A stretch of 64,000 bases of DNA from Opisthocomus hoazin (Eukaryota > Chordata > Aves > Opisthocomiformes > Opisthocomidae): assembly GCF_030867145.1 (NCBI RefSeq), contig NC_134429.1:18647115-18711114 (forward strand). The letters are read 5' to 3'. Made by a program: the position numbers and the translations under genes. Below are positions 26,601-40,275 of the stretch, one piece after another (the stretch's first letter is position 1; every line of letters begins with the position of its first letter). The notes under the pieces are model-generated. The model did not search any database and was not told the origin of the DNA. It saw only the letters and a list, made by a program, of their open reading frames with translations.

Positions 26601-29600
26601 GGATGGATAACAGTACAGGATATAAAGTATATCGGCTTTTATGTCTTTCTTATCTACTAGAAAAAAACCACTTTTTTTCCAGAATTACATACATCAGAGA
26701 GAATTTCTTCTTTTTCTACATCTGGAGCTGTAAGGGTGCCAGGTCCCCCAAAGACAACAGTCACAGTAAAATTCCCTTGGTTTGGGGACATCGTCCTACT
26801 ACAAAGGCCACAACTTCTTGTGTCATAGACACTGTAAATGTAAGAGAAGCTTATTGCCATTTCTGCTCCTACATTTTTGACTTACCAAAAAATCAAATGG
26901 CAATCCTGTACCTGCAGTCTTCTCAACTAGTTTTCAAAAAAACTGAGCATATGAAGAATGTCTTAAGGCTAACATATATTCTTGAAAGCTTGTGGAATGA
27001 GGCAGCTCTGCATACAACAAATACACAACTGTCTACAAGCAGGAGAAAAAGCACCATTTCTTAAGTTTCTGCTTGCAACCATCCTTTGTGAAAGTAACAG
27101 AGGAATGAATGTGCTGGACAGGGTTTTCAACTTGTACTTGATTCTCCCATAGGTTACTGAAGATGGAAGAATTCTTCCCACAATCTTTTCGCCTGGACTT
27201 AAAAGATGAGAGAAACGCCTTTTTTGAGCTTTACAAAGGTGAATTATCTTAATCATGGTGGCAACCAATTTAAATAGCTATGTGATCCTCTAAAATGTTC
27301 ATAAAAGTACACACAGTGATAATAATTGATACCTATATGCATGTGTATGTATATGCATACGCACACGTTCAAGTGAGCAGTTCTCAGAGCCCACTAATGG
27401 GCACATCAGCATTTCATACCACACACTTTACTGTAACAGACTTATTCTCTCTGCAGAAGAACAGATTTGGATCTGCAAACCAAGTTGCTCTAACCAAGGT
27501 CGAGGAATTTTCCTGCTTAAAAATCCAGCTGCTGTCAACACCCTTCAAGCCGAGCTCCACAGCACTGAGGAATACCGACTCAGTAAGAAGGTGCTACACA
27601 AGGTTCCCCAGGCAAGAATCGTGCAAAGGTAGAGACTGAAGCCTGGGAATTAATGTGTGAGTTGTGTGCTTCATTAAGCACGCTGGCCTCAGAGAGCTGA
27701 ATTGTTCCATAGCTATTTAATGTGGTTACACCGCATCTCATCAGCCTGGGAGATTTCATTTTGTGGGAGAGGGGCTATTTCTCTGGTTAGTCTGTCTTGC
27801 ATCTGCACCTCAGTCATTTCAAGGTAGATCTTTGTCATCAGAAAGATTTGAGTTTATCTTTGTCTGCAAATTTAAGAATGACTTCAGAAAGCCAGATGCT
27901 ACAGCTCTGTACATGAATGCTATACACCAAACCTTGTGCAAAGCAATTTAAATTAGGTATTATCCCAGCTTCTTATACAAAGCTAGCATTTTACAAATGG
28001 TAAAGCTACATTATCTGTTCCATACAATCTATTAAAGCCTCACAAATATCTTCCTCACTCTGCCTCAATGCTGCAAAAGTCTATACCTCAATCATCAGGC
28101 AGTAGCTAGCAGTCATTAAAATATTTGGTTTGGGTTGTTCGGTTTTATTTTTTATTCCTTACATGAGTAAAAGAACCACAAAGGTGGTTCTTTGTAGAAT
28201 ATATACCCTCTCAGCCACTGCTAGAACATTTCGTAGAGTGGCAGAACAACATAAAAAGGAAGGGAAAAATAAGGCGGCAGAAATCATGGGAACAGTTTCA
28301 GCTACTGAACATTACCTGCTTAGTCTTACACAACTCACTTGACTGCCCTTCGCCTCAGCGTCCCTCCCGCAATTGAGGAATGCATTATAATTAAATTACT
28401 TCAGTGCTTTGAGATGACTGAATAAAACTTTCAGAGAAATGCAAAAAAGATGTTTTCATTATTTATCCTAGGAGCTGCAGTTCCCAGCTGCCTTTGACAC
28501 CGCTTTTGGTGTGCACAGCTAGGCACACAGGGCACTCAGAACTTCAAGGTGCCCACACATGCATGACATTGCCTGGCATCATCATGAGGTGTCAGCAATG
28601 ACAATGTGATACACTCCTGTCTACGCTGTAGTATTGGCATGGCAAAACCACGTTCTGCCATGTAGTGATCACTGCACGTCCTGGCAAAGTGATGGTACCA
28701 ATTCCGCACGCTGGCCCTGTGCCACTGCCCTGACATTCTGCCTTGGCATCTGTATCTTGCAAGAGAACACAGCGCACAGCAACCTTTCCAAGAGCTGCCC
28801 TAGCCAAAGCAAGCAATATTCTCCGCTTACATCCATCCAAACATTTATTTTCATAACAAAGGAATGGCTGGCCTCATTGAAAAGGCTACAGGAGATTTGT
28901 AAAATGGCAAACTGGAATGATGATGTTACTGGCTTTCTGCAATAGGCTGGACTGTGTTTATGCAGCAGCCGGTATGTGGAGCAGAACAACAGCCACCTGA
29001 CCGTGTCAGACCAAGGGCCTTAGACCAATCTGTGGTCTTTGGCATGCACAAGCAGCAGTGCTGGGGGAAGAAGTGGTTGGACCCTATCTTAGATCTCATC
29101 TTGATTCCTATTAGCATGGCTTATGCTCTGAAGGATGAAGCTCGATACTACTTTGAAAACTGTTGCTAGCATTGATTGTTTTAACAGCATATCCTTGTTA
29201 TTTCTGTAGACATGCAGCAACCTTTGATGATAAACGCAAACAATTCCCAGATCACATCGCTCTGGCAATAAAACCAGTGGTGCTGCATGAAGGGCTCTTT
29301 GTGTTCAGACATACACTTTGTATATTATCCAATAAATATTAGTAAATCTTTAATTACCTCCCGCTCTGAGACTCGAACAGCTTCTCGCCCTCTCAAAAGG
29401 AGCTGTTCTTGGCATTTCCAACCTCTCCTGCAGGCGCCCTCTGCTGCCATCCACCTTAAAACCGGTGCTGGAAAAAGGGACAAAGAGACCAGTTCTGTTG
29501 TGTGCGACGAACTGGCTGTGGGGCTTTGCGTGAGCTTTGAATCGCCGTGTACTATGGCTGCTTGTTAGTGACGCGTGTTGAAATACTTCTCTGACAGGTA

Positions 29601-32600
29601 TATTCACCAGCCTCTGCTCCTGGAAGGGAAGAAGTTCGATGTCCGCTCTTACCTCCTCATCGCCTGCACTGCACCGTACGTGTTGCTCTTTGCCCAGGGT
29701 TACGTCCGGTTGACCTGTGTCAATTACGACGCGGCTTCTGATGATCTGACGGTTCATCTGACCAACCAGGTAAACTCAGGTCCCTCAGGGCCGAAGAAGG
29801 GAGGGGTGGTTGACAGAGACGGGAAGCAAAAAAGACTTTTGAAAGGCTAAAAATAAACGTCTCATGCATGCAAAATCGCTGCACCAAGGAAACGGATGCA
29901 GGCTTATGGTCAGGCGTAGCAACAAGGCTGAACAGAACCAGCACCAGACCAGGTTCTGTTGTCTGCCACGGACCAGTTCTCTGCTTAACCTGACTATTTC
30001 TTTCCCTGGACCTCTTACTCCTGCCATTATTCTCTCATGTATCTGTAGACTATAAGCTTCCTAAGGCAAGAAGCTTTTGATTGCAGCTACCTAGCACAAA
30101 GAAGCCTTAATCTTGGCTAAGGATTTTGTTGATTTTCTTGTGCTTAAACACAACAATCCTAACGATGTAAGATGCAGATGTGTTCTTCAAGAGCCATCAT
30201 TCCAAAATCTCCATCTTTGCTTGTCTTGCTCCTCAAACAAGACATAAATAGATATATTTAAAAGACTGCTCTGACTTGTATCCCCATACCTCATCACACA
30301 AAATAGAAGCCTGCCTTGCTCAGATCTACCTGTGATTTTGCTTCAAATAAGGCCCTTCGGTAGTTAGAATGTGCCCTGATGAAAGAAGATTAAAAGAATC
30401 AGAAGGAATGAAACAGTTTGCTTTTAAAGCCCTTCTCTCCTTCCAGTGTCACAGTGTGCTCTGAGAACCAGCAAAATACACATCAGAGAGGTATCAGACA
30501 AGCCCACTTCAGCTGGAGTTTTACGGTTCCTGTAGCAGCGCAGCAGATGATAGCTGCTTCCTGCAATATATGCTATTATCAGTATGCCACTTGTTTCCCT
30601 GGACTAGCTTGTTTGCTGAGCTAGAGAGCTATCCACATGGGAATTCAGGTGCTGGGGTAGGATCCCATGGCACAAGTAACATTAAACAAAGGACAGGTGT
30701 TTATTAGCAGAAGGTAAATTATCTGGGTTCCTGCTGGGAGGAGGGAAACAGAATTTACAGGAGCGGCTGGTAACAGGCCAGACTTCTTCAAATTATAGTT
30801 GATTCCGCTCTCATTCCCTTCCTACCCTTTCATTCCACCTGGAATCAGCCATTTTCCTACTGTATTTCCAAAAGACACGAGGCAGCAGAGACAGCATCAC
30901 CAACCAGAAGCTTTGCAGCCTCACAGAAACTGTCCCACTGCAGTTGCAGCAAAGCCCAGCCATCTCAGAGGGAAAGGGGACTTGCCTTTGACTGAAAAAT
31001 GTAACTACCCCATTAGTGATAAAGTCCAGCTGATGCAGGATTAATGAGACCGTGGAAGGGAGAAGCCCTCACCTGGGTTTCCTCTGGTGATACATCCATA
31101 CGCCTCTCCCAGATGTGCTCTCCTCTAGGAGAGTACTAGGCAGATAGACACTGGAAACAGATTTAGTCCAAAGAATATCATGACCATGACTTGAAAGCAC
31201 CTCTCCCTGTCTGCCAGCCACTGCTCCAGACGTATCATACACACACAGGCAGAGAGAACACACCGCTTTGACAGCGACCTTGGGCAATTGTCTCTACAAC
31301 GCCCACGTGGGTCAGGCACGTTTCTGCCTCTGGCAGTGCTGTACACCATGGGAGTCAGCCCATTTGCTCTGGTGCAGCTCTGCTAGCGAGGGGCCCTATT
31401 CCCTCCACCTCTATAACTTGATCCTGGGGTTCTTCCCAACTCCAGATGCCTGGAACAACTCGGGGTAGAGTTGGATGCCTGCCACGCAAGTCGGTTCCCA
31501 GTTACTCTTCACTGCCAGAAATCTAATCCTCCCTTTGCTCTGTTTCCCCACCTCGCAGTACATGCAGAAGAAGAACTCCCTGTACAGCCAGCTGAAAGAT
31601 GAGACAGTTTGGTGGATGGAGCACTTCAACAGCTACGTTAATGAGAAGTTCAGAAAAACCAATGGCCTCCCCAAAGACTGGGTTTTCACTGTGTTTACTG
31701 TGAGTGCAAGCAAGTGTACGGTGTGCTAGCCTGCCTAATTAGGGTGACAGGAATAGGGAGAAAACCCATCAGTTCACTGGAGCCTCCAAGGAAAACACAT
31801 ACACCAAGTGAGAAGGTATTGATGGTCCCTTGGTAATCATTTATCTGCAGATGCTAAACACAGAAGTGAAGACACAAAGCATTTAATTCTAATAAAATGG
31901 GTAAAGAGCTGAAAAATAGAGTGTGAATGTAAATGCTAGCTACAGAACCGCAATTATGGCCTTCACGTTCCTGGCCCAATGCTGTGGTCACGCATTAAAA
32001 AATAAAGTACACATTAGAGAGCTCTCCAGCCTGACAGGTCTTAGCCTGAAAAGGGACTTCACTTCCAGTGGTCTCTTTCTTGTCTGACTTGGTCTCACCC
32101 TTCACTTTCCTTTTCTGATTTTGCCACATGAAAATCATGTCAGGGCCTTAGATCTTATCACGGAGGAGAGATAACAAGACTCAGCTGGCTTGATTTCTTA
32201 CCATCTTCCTGTCTCATTGAAGAAGCAAAGTGAAGAAACGGTCTGAGTCCCTGAGACTTCTTTTCATCAGCCTGAGTCTAATGATGCATCAGTTCCTCAC
32301 ACGACTTGCTGAGGTGAAAAAGGGAAGAGAACACAGCTTTCCCAGCTTAATTTTGGAAATGCTGTAGTTTAAAGCCAAATACAAAGAAAATTAAAAAGCT
32401 AAAAACTTTGTTAAAATATGCTTTTGTTTAGAAAAGCAGCTCAGAAGCAAGTCTAGTTGAATTTGTCAAGTTTCTCAGGGGATCAGAAACTTTTCAGCCA
32501 ACTTTATGGTAACTCTCTGCATGCAGAGATTCCCCACTATGCAGTTCAGCTCCACACCGAGTGAAACTGAGCATCACCTACTGCAAGGCTTCTTTATAAC

Positions 32601-35600
32601 ACTGAAGGGGGTTGTGTCGCCACTGTCAGAAATGCCTGTGTTCAGCTCACATCTAGGTGTCCCCATAGGAGTAAATGAAAGAACACCACTAAAAATTCCA
32701 GACAGCTCATTCTGAGTAAGGGACAAGGGCCACGATTCCTTCATGCACCAGCGCAGCAGTCTGAAGAATCAAGTTCAAGAGAGCGTTTCAATCAACTCAA
32801 AGTGGACAGATGTACGGTCTGCAAAATGCAACAGCCTTCCAAGTCTAGAGAGGAGCTGTGCTGGAGGCAGGAGAAGAAAAAAATGTCCCTAAACCTAGAG
32901 GACACCTATGACTTACAGTGACTCCTATGCCCTTGGCATTCACAAGGACGAGTTACAACCGTTCCCTGTCTTCTCTTTCAGAAAAGGATGCAGCAGATCA
33001 TGTTGCAGTGCTTCCTGGCAGCCAAGTACAAACTGGATCGCAAACTGGGCTACTTTGATCTTATCGGCTGTGACTTTTTAATCGACGAAAACTTTAAGGT
33101 ACAAACGCAATATCGTCAAACGCCAAGTATGATATTGTCCAGCACGGTTGAGACAGGCTCTGGTGCTAGGAATTAAATAGAGCATTTAGTCAGTCAGCTG
33201 TGAAGCTCAGGATTCATTTTTTCTCCGCTTCCACTATCCAGCATCAAGACATGGCACCTGTCTTGCCTGCACAATTATTGCACAATGAAACCCTAGCGTT
33301 AACAGCTCAGGGTGGAAAGAAAAGTACTCATTGCAGCTGAAACTGTTCCGTGCAGAATTTACACAGGAAAGCCGAGCTCACAGTGAGAAGTATGGGAATT
33401 TTAATGCCCACTCAGTTTGTCCTTTCTCCAGAAACCAAACATGCCAGATGATCAGCCAGATAAACCAGCGTGTAATGCCTCTAACATCACATGAAGCATA
33501 CTGATTTACACTAGCCGGGTATCCATCAAAGGCAACAAAGAACTTGCCCTCACCATTCTGAAGAATCAGTCGTTATTGATTCGGATGTCGGCATCAGCAT
33601 CTCCATGTTCACTGTAGGTTCACCATTTAGCAACAGGTCAGCCCACTGAGTCTAATAAAATCTGCTAGAATTACAACTCAAACTTGTAAAGAGTGAATGA
33701 AACAGAGACAAGGAAAGCCAGAAGAAAGGGAAATGTTCAATACAGTGTTTGAGGTGCTTTCAACGCAGCACCTGGCCTAAACATAACAGAAAGCCATCTG
33801 GCAGATTCTGCTATTGCTAAAGCAGAAAGGAACTCAAACATATTCCAGCAAAGGGCAGTGGGAACAGCAAACCCTATGAAAGAACGGAATTAATGTATGC
33901 AGCAGTGGGTAAGGCACCCGAACAATAGCCGCCTTTGTACAGGAAGTCAATGGCACAGGAGAGTAAATGGCAAAGACATAGAAACTGGTGCTTCTCACAT
34001 TTCAGTGGGAATTGTCTTTTGCAACGTTGGCATGCAAAGTCCTGGCTGTGTAAACTTTAAGTAGAATAGAAGATCCAGTATCACTCTATTGTGGTAATTC
34101 CTACTTGGCTAGTTAAAAACTTCAACATATGGGGAGATAAACAAAATCTGTTTCTTGAATCGTATTATCTGTAAGAATCAGGAGGATTTCTGGACCCTTA
34201 GTGGTGACAGAGTCACTTGGAACCTGGAACTTCCCTTTGAGAGAGATTAGTGTGGAAATTTAGGCATTTATTTAGCATATTATTAGGTTTGTCCACGATT
34301 TCCTGCTGCTGCTGGGGAGCACCAAGTACTGGTGCAGTGCTGCATCAAGCGACACCCGCACGCTCCCTGCAGATGCAGCGTACCACAGCCGGACGCAGCA
34401 CTGACAGCTTCAACCCACAGTTAACACAGGTCGGCGCAGCAAACTCCCACTTTTCTGTGGGCTGACATTACAATTCCTGGTCTGACATCATGTCCTCTCC
34501 ACCTAGAGTGCACAGCAGCCTTATTCTCCGTCATTCTATTTCACAACACGTGTAGAATCTGCTTTATGCCGATTTAACACAGTCTTATGTGTTCAGTCCT
34601 ATAGCTCATCCCGTCTATCCCTTCCTTATTTGTCTGAGATACAAATGCCCCCAGCATCGTTCCTAATAATTCTTGAAGGCCCTGCAACATCCCGATTCAG
34701 TCTTTGGAAGGTGTTTTTCCTGCCTCAGAGTTCTCAGAAGCACAGACGATGAAAGCAGGGCCTGCTGAGAAACCACAGCTTTCTGTAGGGCTTTGCATAT
34801 TCATCTGTAAGCTGAAATAAGGATGAAGCACTTTAAGAAGAGAGGGAGCAAAAGTGACGGATGTGGTTTTGCTGCTGCTGGCTTTTTTCTTACTGTTTTC
34901 TGGAGCTTCCTTGTGCTGCACTGTAAATGCCTACGTCACTACACAGCTTAGGACAGTGCCATTTCAATGCCCAAGGAACCTGTTTTCAGAAAGCATTGCG
35001 CCAGCCGTGCAAAAGGGCTTCTCTCCAGAGGTGTGCTGGGAAGGCAGATGTGTAAATTTTTTATCAGCCATAAAGGGATTCAGCTATCTGTCAGCAGAGA
35101 ACAGGCTGAACTTAGATAAGCCACTTGCCAATTTGTGATAGATGTACATAAATGCAGATAACACTCCAATCCTTCGTTAAAGCAGAGACGGTTCCTTTGA
35201 TTTGAATGACATAGCTTTGCATTCACCCTGGGAGAATGAGGTACCACAAGGATACTGTAGACTTGGTTGTGCACACCCCAGGTCACAATGATAAAAAAAA
35301 TATGAGAAAAACTTGTTAAGACTGTGGAAAATGTAACCTCACTGCCTTAGCCTGTGGTCTCCACTATTAGTAAGTGGGTCCCGTTCTGGGTCAGCAATAT
35401 TGGAACAGCCCTTCCAGTGCTTGGTTTGTGACTGTGCACGTGGCTTCCGCTATGTCCACACAGGACACAGACCAAGCTATTTTATTCCTGTTTCTGACTG
35501 GTATGTCAGTGCTGCTTAGAGCTCCGGCCAGAGGTCAGGCTCCCTGGACACCTGCTGCTACACAAATGCAGAACAAGATGGTCCTGTTGTGGATAGCTTT

Positions 35601-38600
35601 GGGCTTTACAGCATCTGACAGCCATCCTCTCTAACAACAAGTTCTGATGTAGTGAGATGTACACATTCCCATTCAGTCTTGGCTACCACATCACTTGGAG
35701 CCTCTGGGAGAATGGTCTGATGTCCTCTTCCCTTCCTGAGACACCAGCAGGATGTTTAGCTTCCACCTGTCAAGCTCCAGCAAAGACCCACACAATTAAA
35801 TAAACTAAATGCTTTTTTATCAGAAACAGAACAGAACTTTGTCTCCAACATGCGTTTCCTGCACACTAAAAAGTCTTACCTCTGCCTGTGTTGGCAGGGA
35901 AAGGAGCTTTCAGACAGGTCTTATGCCGTCTGTTAGCCACCATGTCAACACGTGACAGCACCTAGTCTCATCATCCAACGCTCCTTCGAAAGACATTGAA
36001 CTGCTGCTGTAAGGATGGTTCTACAGCAATGAGACTACAATAGTAATCAAACTAGATGAAAATAAAAAGTATTCAGCAGAGGCTAATATTGCACCTAGCG
36101 CTATACAAAGCAGAAGAAATGAGACCTCAGATCCTCTTGTAATGCAGGATCTGGCTGCAATCAGCATGTTGTTCAAGAACCTATGGCCAAATCCAACTAC
36201 TTAAAGTTTTTAAGCCTACCTGCGATGTCTTGACAGAGCAAGTTTAAGGTGTGACAGAACAATGAGTTGTACTGGCAGGCTGCAGGGAGCTGTAAGCTCT
36301 TCATCCCTGAGAAACATCCACAGCAGCACTTCCAACAAAAGCCACGGCGCACTCATCGCTGCTCTCATCCCTTGAAAAGCCTGAAGAAAAAGGATGGTTC
36401 ATGGTTAGGAAGTCAAGGACAGCCATTCCGGGTTTTGGTTTCCTTTCTTTGTCATATGTCTGCTAGGAAATTTTGAGCACGGCACGCGCATGTCAGATGC
36501 AGGGAGCAGCACGGGAATTTCATTCTACATGAAATTCCCACGAAAGGTATGGATACTCACACAGATATGGTGAATCTTGGCCTTATTCTCTCTGCTCTTC
36601 ATGAACTAGAACAAAGGGCATTTATTAACTTGCCCTGGTTGCTGAGAGGTTAAGGGCATTTAAAAGCTGCGAGACATTCAGACAGTACGATAATGGGGTC
36701 GTAGAAGATGAACAGCAAGATAGATGTCACAGAGAACTTTCTGCCTCCTGTTTGTCAGCTTTATTCGTTTCAAAGGAGAAGAAACCAAAACCTAATCAAG
36801 ACAATTACGAAGGTTCATCGAGCTTGTCTGTCAGCACAAAATCTTATGAACTTTTAATAGGAAAAAGAATACTTACGAGTTACCAAGAAAAACGTATGTA
36901 ACTTCTGTGCCCTCTATTGGCATCTGCAAAGCAGGCTTTTCTGAGGAGCTGCTCCAGTTATTCTCTGAAAAAAAAAAAGATATTTCACTGCCCTCCCTTA
37001 CCAGTCATCTGTTTAGTAAACTACTTCAAAGTAGTGAAAATTATTATTTTATTTTATTCTCAGAAAAATAAAATGCCAAAGTGAAGGCTACTGTGTCACC
37101 AAAATCTACCAAACACTTTGACTTCATTTCACAGGTACTTGCAAGCAAATTCTTTGCTGCTTCAGGAAAAAAATTTAAATTATTTTAAAAAATCAATTAA
37201 AAGGGAGTAAAATTCTCCTGGGTCTGTTACATGATTAAATATTCTTCCCTACAAAATGCCAAATAGTTCCTATATGTGTTATCCACAAGATGCAGCACCA
37301 TATGGTGGAGGCAGGAAGCGAACAGATGAGTTTCTCTCACTACAGGGAAAACAAACAGTAAATAGAATTACATGCAAGTCAATTGTTTGGTTTCACACAG
37401 ACTTCTAACTGGACTACCACATTCTGTGGCTTGTAGCTTCAGATGCTGGCACTTCAAAGGGAAACGGAGATGAGACTAGTACAGACATGAGAAATTAGGA
37501 TCTTACATGGCTTCTATCTGCAACGAAAGCTTACCCAGGAAATCAAGGCCAAGGGTTCATTGAAAAATCAGTACCATGTTTGCTTAGTTTTGATCCCACG
37601 TGCACCTGAACTCAAAATGGTTCCTAGATTCCTTATAACTTTACTTCACGGTATCCAAAAAACTGAACTAGAAACCGTTACGGAAACTGGTATATTAAGA
37701 AACACAGTGCCTTTGCACATCTATAGAGCAAGAGTTAATCTAAAGAGCATCAGTTAGAGACACAAAATAATGTGTAGTGTTGTTCTGAAGTAACTAAATG
37801 TAAGCAAAAAGGGATTTTGTTTAGTTCATCCAGCCCTCATGAAGATTCTGTTCTGCCTGCATTCTGTGTTACGGGATTTTGTGGGATTTATCAGTAGCCC
37901 TGCCTCTCAAGGCGTTCACAAAAGGGCCTTGCTCTGACTCTCAGGAGATCCAGTCTCATTTCCTGATGGGCCACCTTCTCTCCTAGGTCTGGCTTCTGGA
38001 GATGAACGCAAACCCAGCACTGCACACCAACTGCAAAGTCTTGCAAGATGTCATCCCAGCTGTGGTCTATGAGAGTCTTGGTAAGTGAACAAGTCACAGG
38101 ATGGCCAGCAGCAGCTGGTCACATCATTCCACTGCTTGTCCAAGGAAAGACTCCTGTTTATACCAGTTGCAGGTCCAAACCAATCTTTGAATAAAGATCT
38201 CTCACTGCTGAGCTTATAAGCAACTTAGCAGGCACGGAAAATTCTAATTCACGCAGACCTAGAAAAGCTATGGTCTTTTTAGTCATGCACCCATTAAAAA
38301 GAAATAAGTGATTACATTTTTTTTTAGTTATAATTGTTTTTAAGAGTGCTTTCTTATATATTCATGTATAAAAGGCTAAATCTTAATACATGACTCTACA
38401 AGCTGCACCTGCACGTTTTTCTCATGCTTGTTGTTCTCAATGTGCAGGAGTTTAAGCTGGTTTGCACAGCGTGGCTCACACAGCCCTGGCAGTGCTTAAA
38501 TGCCAGCGCAGCCCACTGACTTCACTAATACAGCTGGCAACTGGCACAGGAACTACACAAAGACTGAAAAAATCCTTACGAAGTCTGATATACGTTAACT

Positions 38601-39397
38601 AGACCTGGTCCTGCCTGGAGGACCAAAATCTCTTTCACCCCGACTTTCTGTGATATCACTGTACATGTAAGAAGTAGCAAAGGGAGAGTCTGGGTCTGCA
38701 TGAAAGGTGTTAGCAATAGCCTGCTTACGCTTACTTTCATAGCGACAGTTACCTTCCTGTGCATATGTGTGTTTATTTTGGGGTGTATTCATACCCTGTA
38801 TTGCATTGTAAGCAATTTTACAATATTTTTCCTACTAATTTCCTAAAACTTTTCCAGTGGAGCTGAAGCTGGCTGAAGTGAATGCAAGAAAAGTGTAGTT
38901 GGTTGAGGGTTTTTTTGCCTTTTTTTTGTTTTCTTAATAGTAATAGTCCGAAGAGGCCACAGATCACAGGTTGGAAACCACTTCCCCTCCCCAGCCCTTG
39001 TCCTTCCCACGCACGCAGCTGCTTGGTGTGAACACATGACAGCTTGGGTGTATTTCAGCGTCAAGAGCGTTTAGCCCATCTCACCTCTGCCTCTTCTTTT
39101 CTAGACTTGGTTCTCGAGGTTTTCAACAAGCGCCTCAAAGGCCAGAGCGTTTTGCCTTTAGAGACACGCTGCCATTTTGTGCTTCTCTACCATGAGGATG
39201 CTGCAGACCTTGGCCAGAAACCACCCTGGAAGCCCAGAGCTGGCCTGCGTACAGGCCAATATCTGCGGCCACACAGAGGCAGTACCAGCGACCACGGTCA
39301 GAGCCCTGCCAAAGTGCTGAAGAACTCTTCCAAGAAGCCTGGTTGCTCTAGAGAAAAGATTGCCTCGTTGCCCAGAATTGTCAACAAACTGTTCTAA
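20607..39397 (+). CDS. TTLL10: TTLL10, tubulin tyrosine ligase-like polyglycylase, 11 coding exons
   Basis: TTLL10 enzymes lengthen glycine side chains on tubulin and other proteins, mainly in cilia and flagella. Coding exons by GT-AG and phase are 20607-20700, 23818-23983, 24976-25094, 26396-26516, 27153-27238, 27457-27628, 29598-29769, 31559-31699, 32982-33098, 37987-38080 and 39105-39397. They total 1575 nt, 524 residues plus TAA. The TTL core opens with GPYFYISGSNGAEL near residue 73. It contains WICKPSCSNQGRG (200-212), KKFDVRSYLLIACT (264-277), YFDLIGCDFLID (381-392) and EMNANPALHTNC (401-412), the ATP-grasp lysine, arginine, aspartate, glutamate and asparagine positions. The acidic N-terminus and basic C-terminus look disordered. 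I chose ATG 20607 because it lies 11 nt after a strong acceptor (ends 20595) with G at -3 and +4. An in-frame ATG at 20481 would add 42 residues if that acceptor is unused. No break was seen. Confidence 0.96.
22713..22869. repeat. 30-bp inverted repeat, 157 bp end to end, in TTLL10 intron 1
   Basis: Arms 22713-22742 and 22840-22869 pair with a single mismatch. A nested 12-bp palindrome (22718-22729 with 22741-22752, GGTTCTGTGGAG) shares part of the left arm, so two alternative hairpins compete. No target-site duplication is visible at the outer ends. Confidence 0.93.
24559..24646 (+). repeat. Tandem duplication, 2 x 44 bp, TTLL10 intron 2
   Basis: Units 24559-24602 and 24603-24646 differ at three positions. 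Each contains CCCTAACTCCTCAGC and GAGAGGCTCCTTATTA. Confidence 0.93.
25430..25491 (+). mobile_element. CR1 3'-end remnant in TTLL10 intron 3
   Basis: TTGGACTGGATGATCTTGG, then CTTCCAACCTTAATGATTCT and ATGATT are the CR1 3' tail. The piece lies in the intron between exons 24976-25094 and 26396-26516, in the sense direction of the gene. Confidence 0.88.
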
Positions 39398-39494
39398 CTG
39401 TACCACACGCGCAGCTCTTCAACCACCATGGAAAAACCCTCTGAACCATTATAGAGCAAGAGGGTTTTCACAAGTTCAGAAGACATAAAAAGAA

Positions 39495-39500
39495 AATAAA
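39495..39500 (+). terminator. TTLL10 polyadenylation signal
   Basis: A canonical AATAAA lies about 100 bases after the TTLL10 TAA (39395-39397), so the 3' UTR is short. The next plus-strand gene begins its coding about 780 bases further on. Confidence 0.75.
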
Positions 39501-40275
39501 AGCTAAACCTCTATATGCTGTGCATGTCCAGCTCATTTTCACCTTATATAAACAAAAAAGGCATCAACTTCAACTGGAAAAGCAGTAACTATTTCTATAA
39601 GTACCTGGTTCTTCTGTAGAAAGTAATACTTTAACTAGCCAGCCAGAAATTACAGGGGAGTTAGTTACAGAAAATGAGACAACTGTCACCACGTTAAAAC
39701 TTATCCCTTTTAAAAACGATGTTGATCTGACTGGTGCGATCCAGACACAGGTCAAACTTCTTACACACAAAGTCCTTCTACAAAAAGGCAGGGAGAGAAG
39801 CTGCAAAAACCAAACCTAAGGCTTAACAGTGGAAATCCCCCCGTTTGTCCCATCATTTGTAGCTGTCATGCCCAGCTCCCTCACTCATTAGATTCTCTGT
39901 GCCTTGCACATTTAGCCTCGCTATATTAAGACTCTCTTTCATTTTTCTTTTGGTTGAGGTGACAGCCAAGCAGCAGCACACACTTACCGTATCATGCCAC
40001 CATCTCAGCAGGAAACAATGACGCTGGGGGGACCAAGGAGACAGCCAGGAAGGCAGAGAGGTTTAAAACCAACAGGAAATGCTTTTACATCTCAGGCGCA
40101 GCTGCTTCTAACCCAAGAGGAATTTAAATGAGCAGTAAGTTGAAGGGTACATGCGCATTTCCTTCCCCTCCTGTGCTTACTCTAATTGACGGTAGTTCAG
40201 ACACGTTCATGGGATCCTGTGACTGCAGCATCACTTTGAAGCAAGCATCCGTGGACGGGGAGCTGGTGACCAGGC

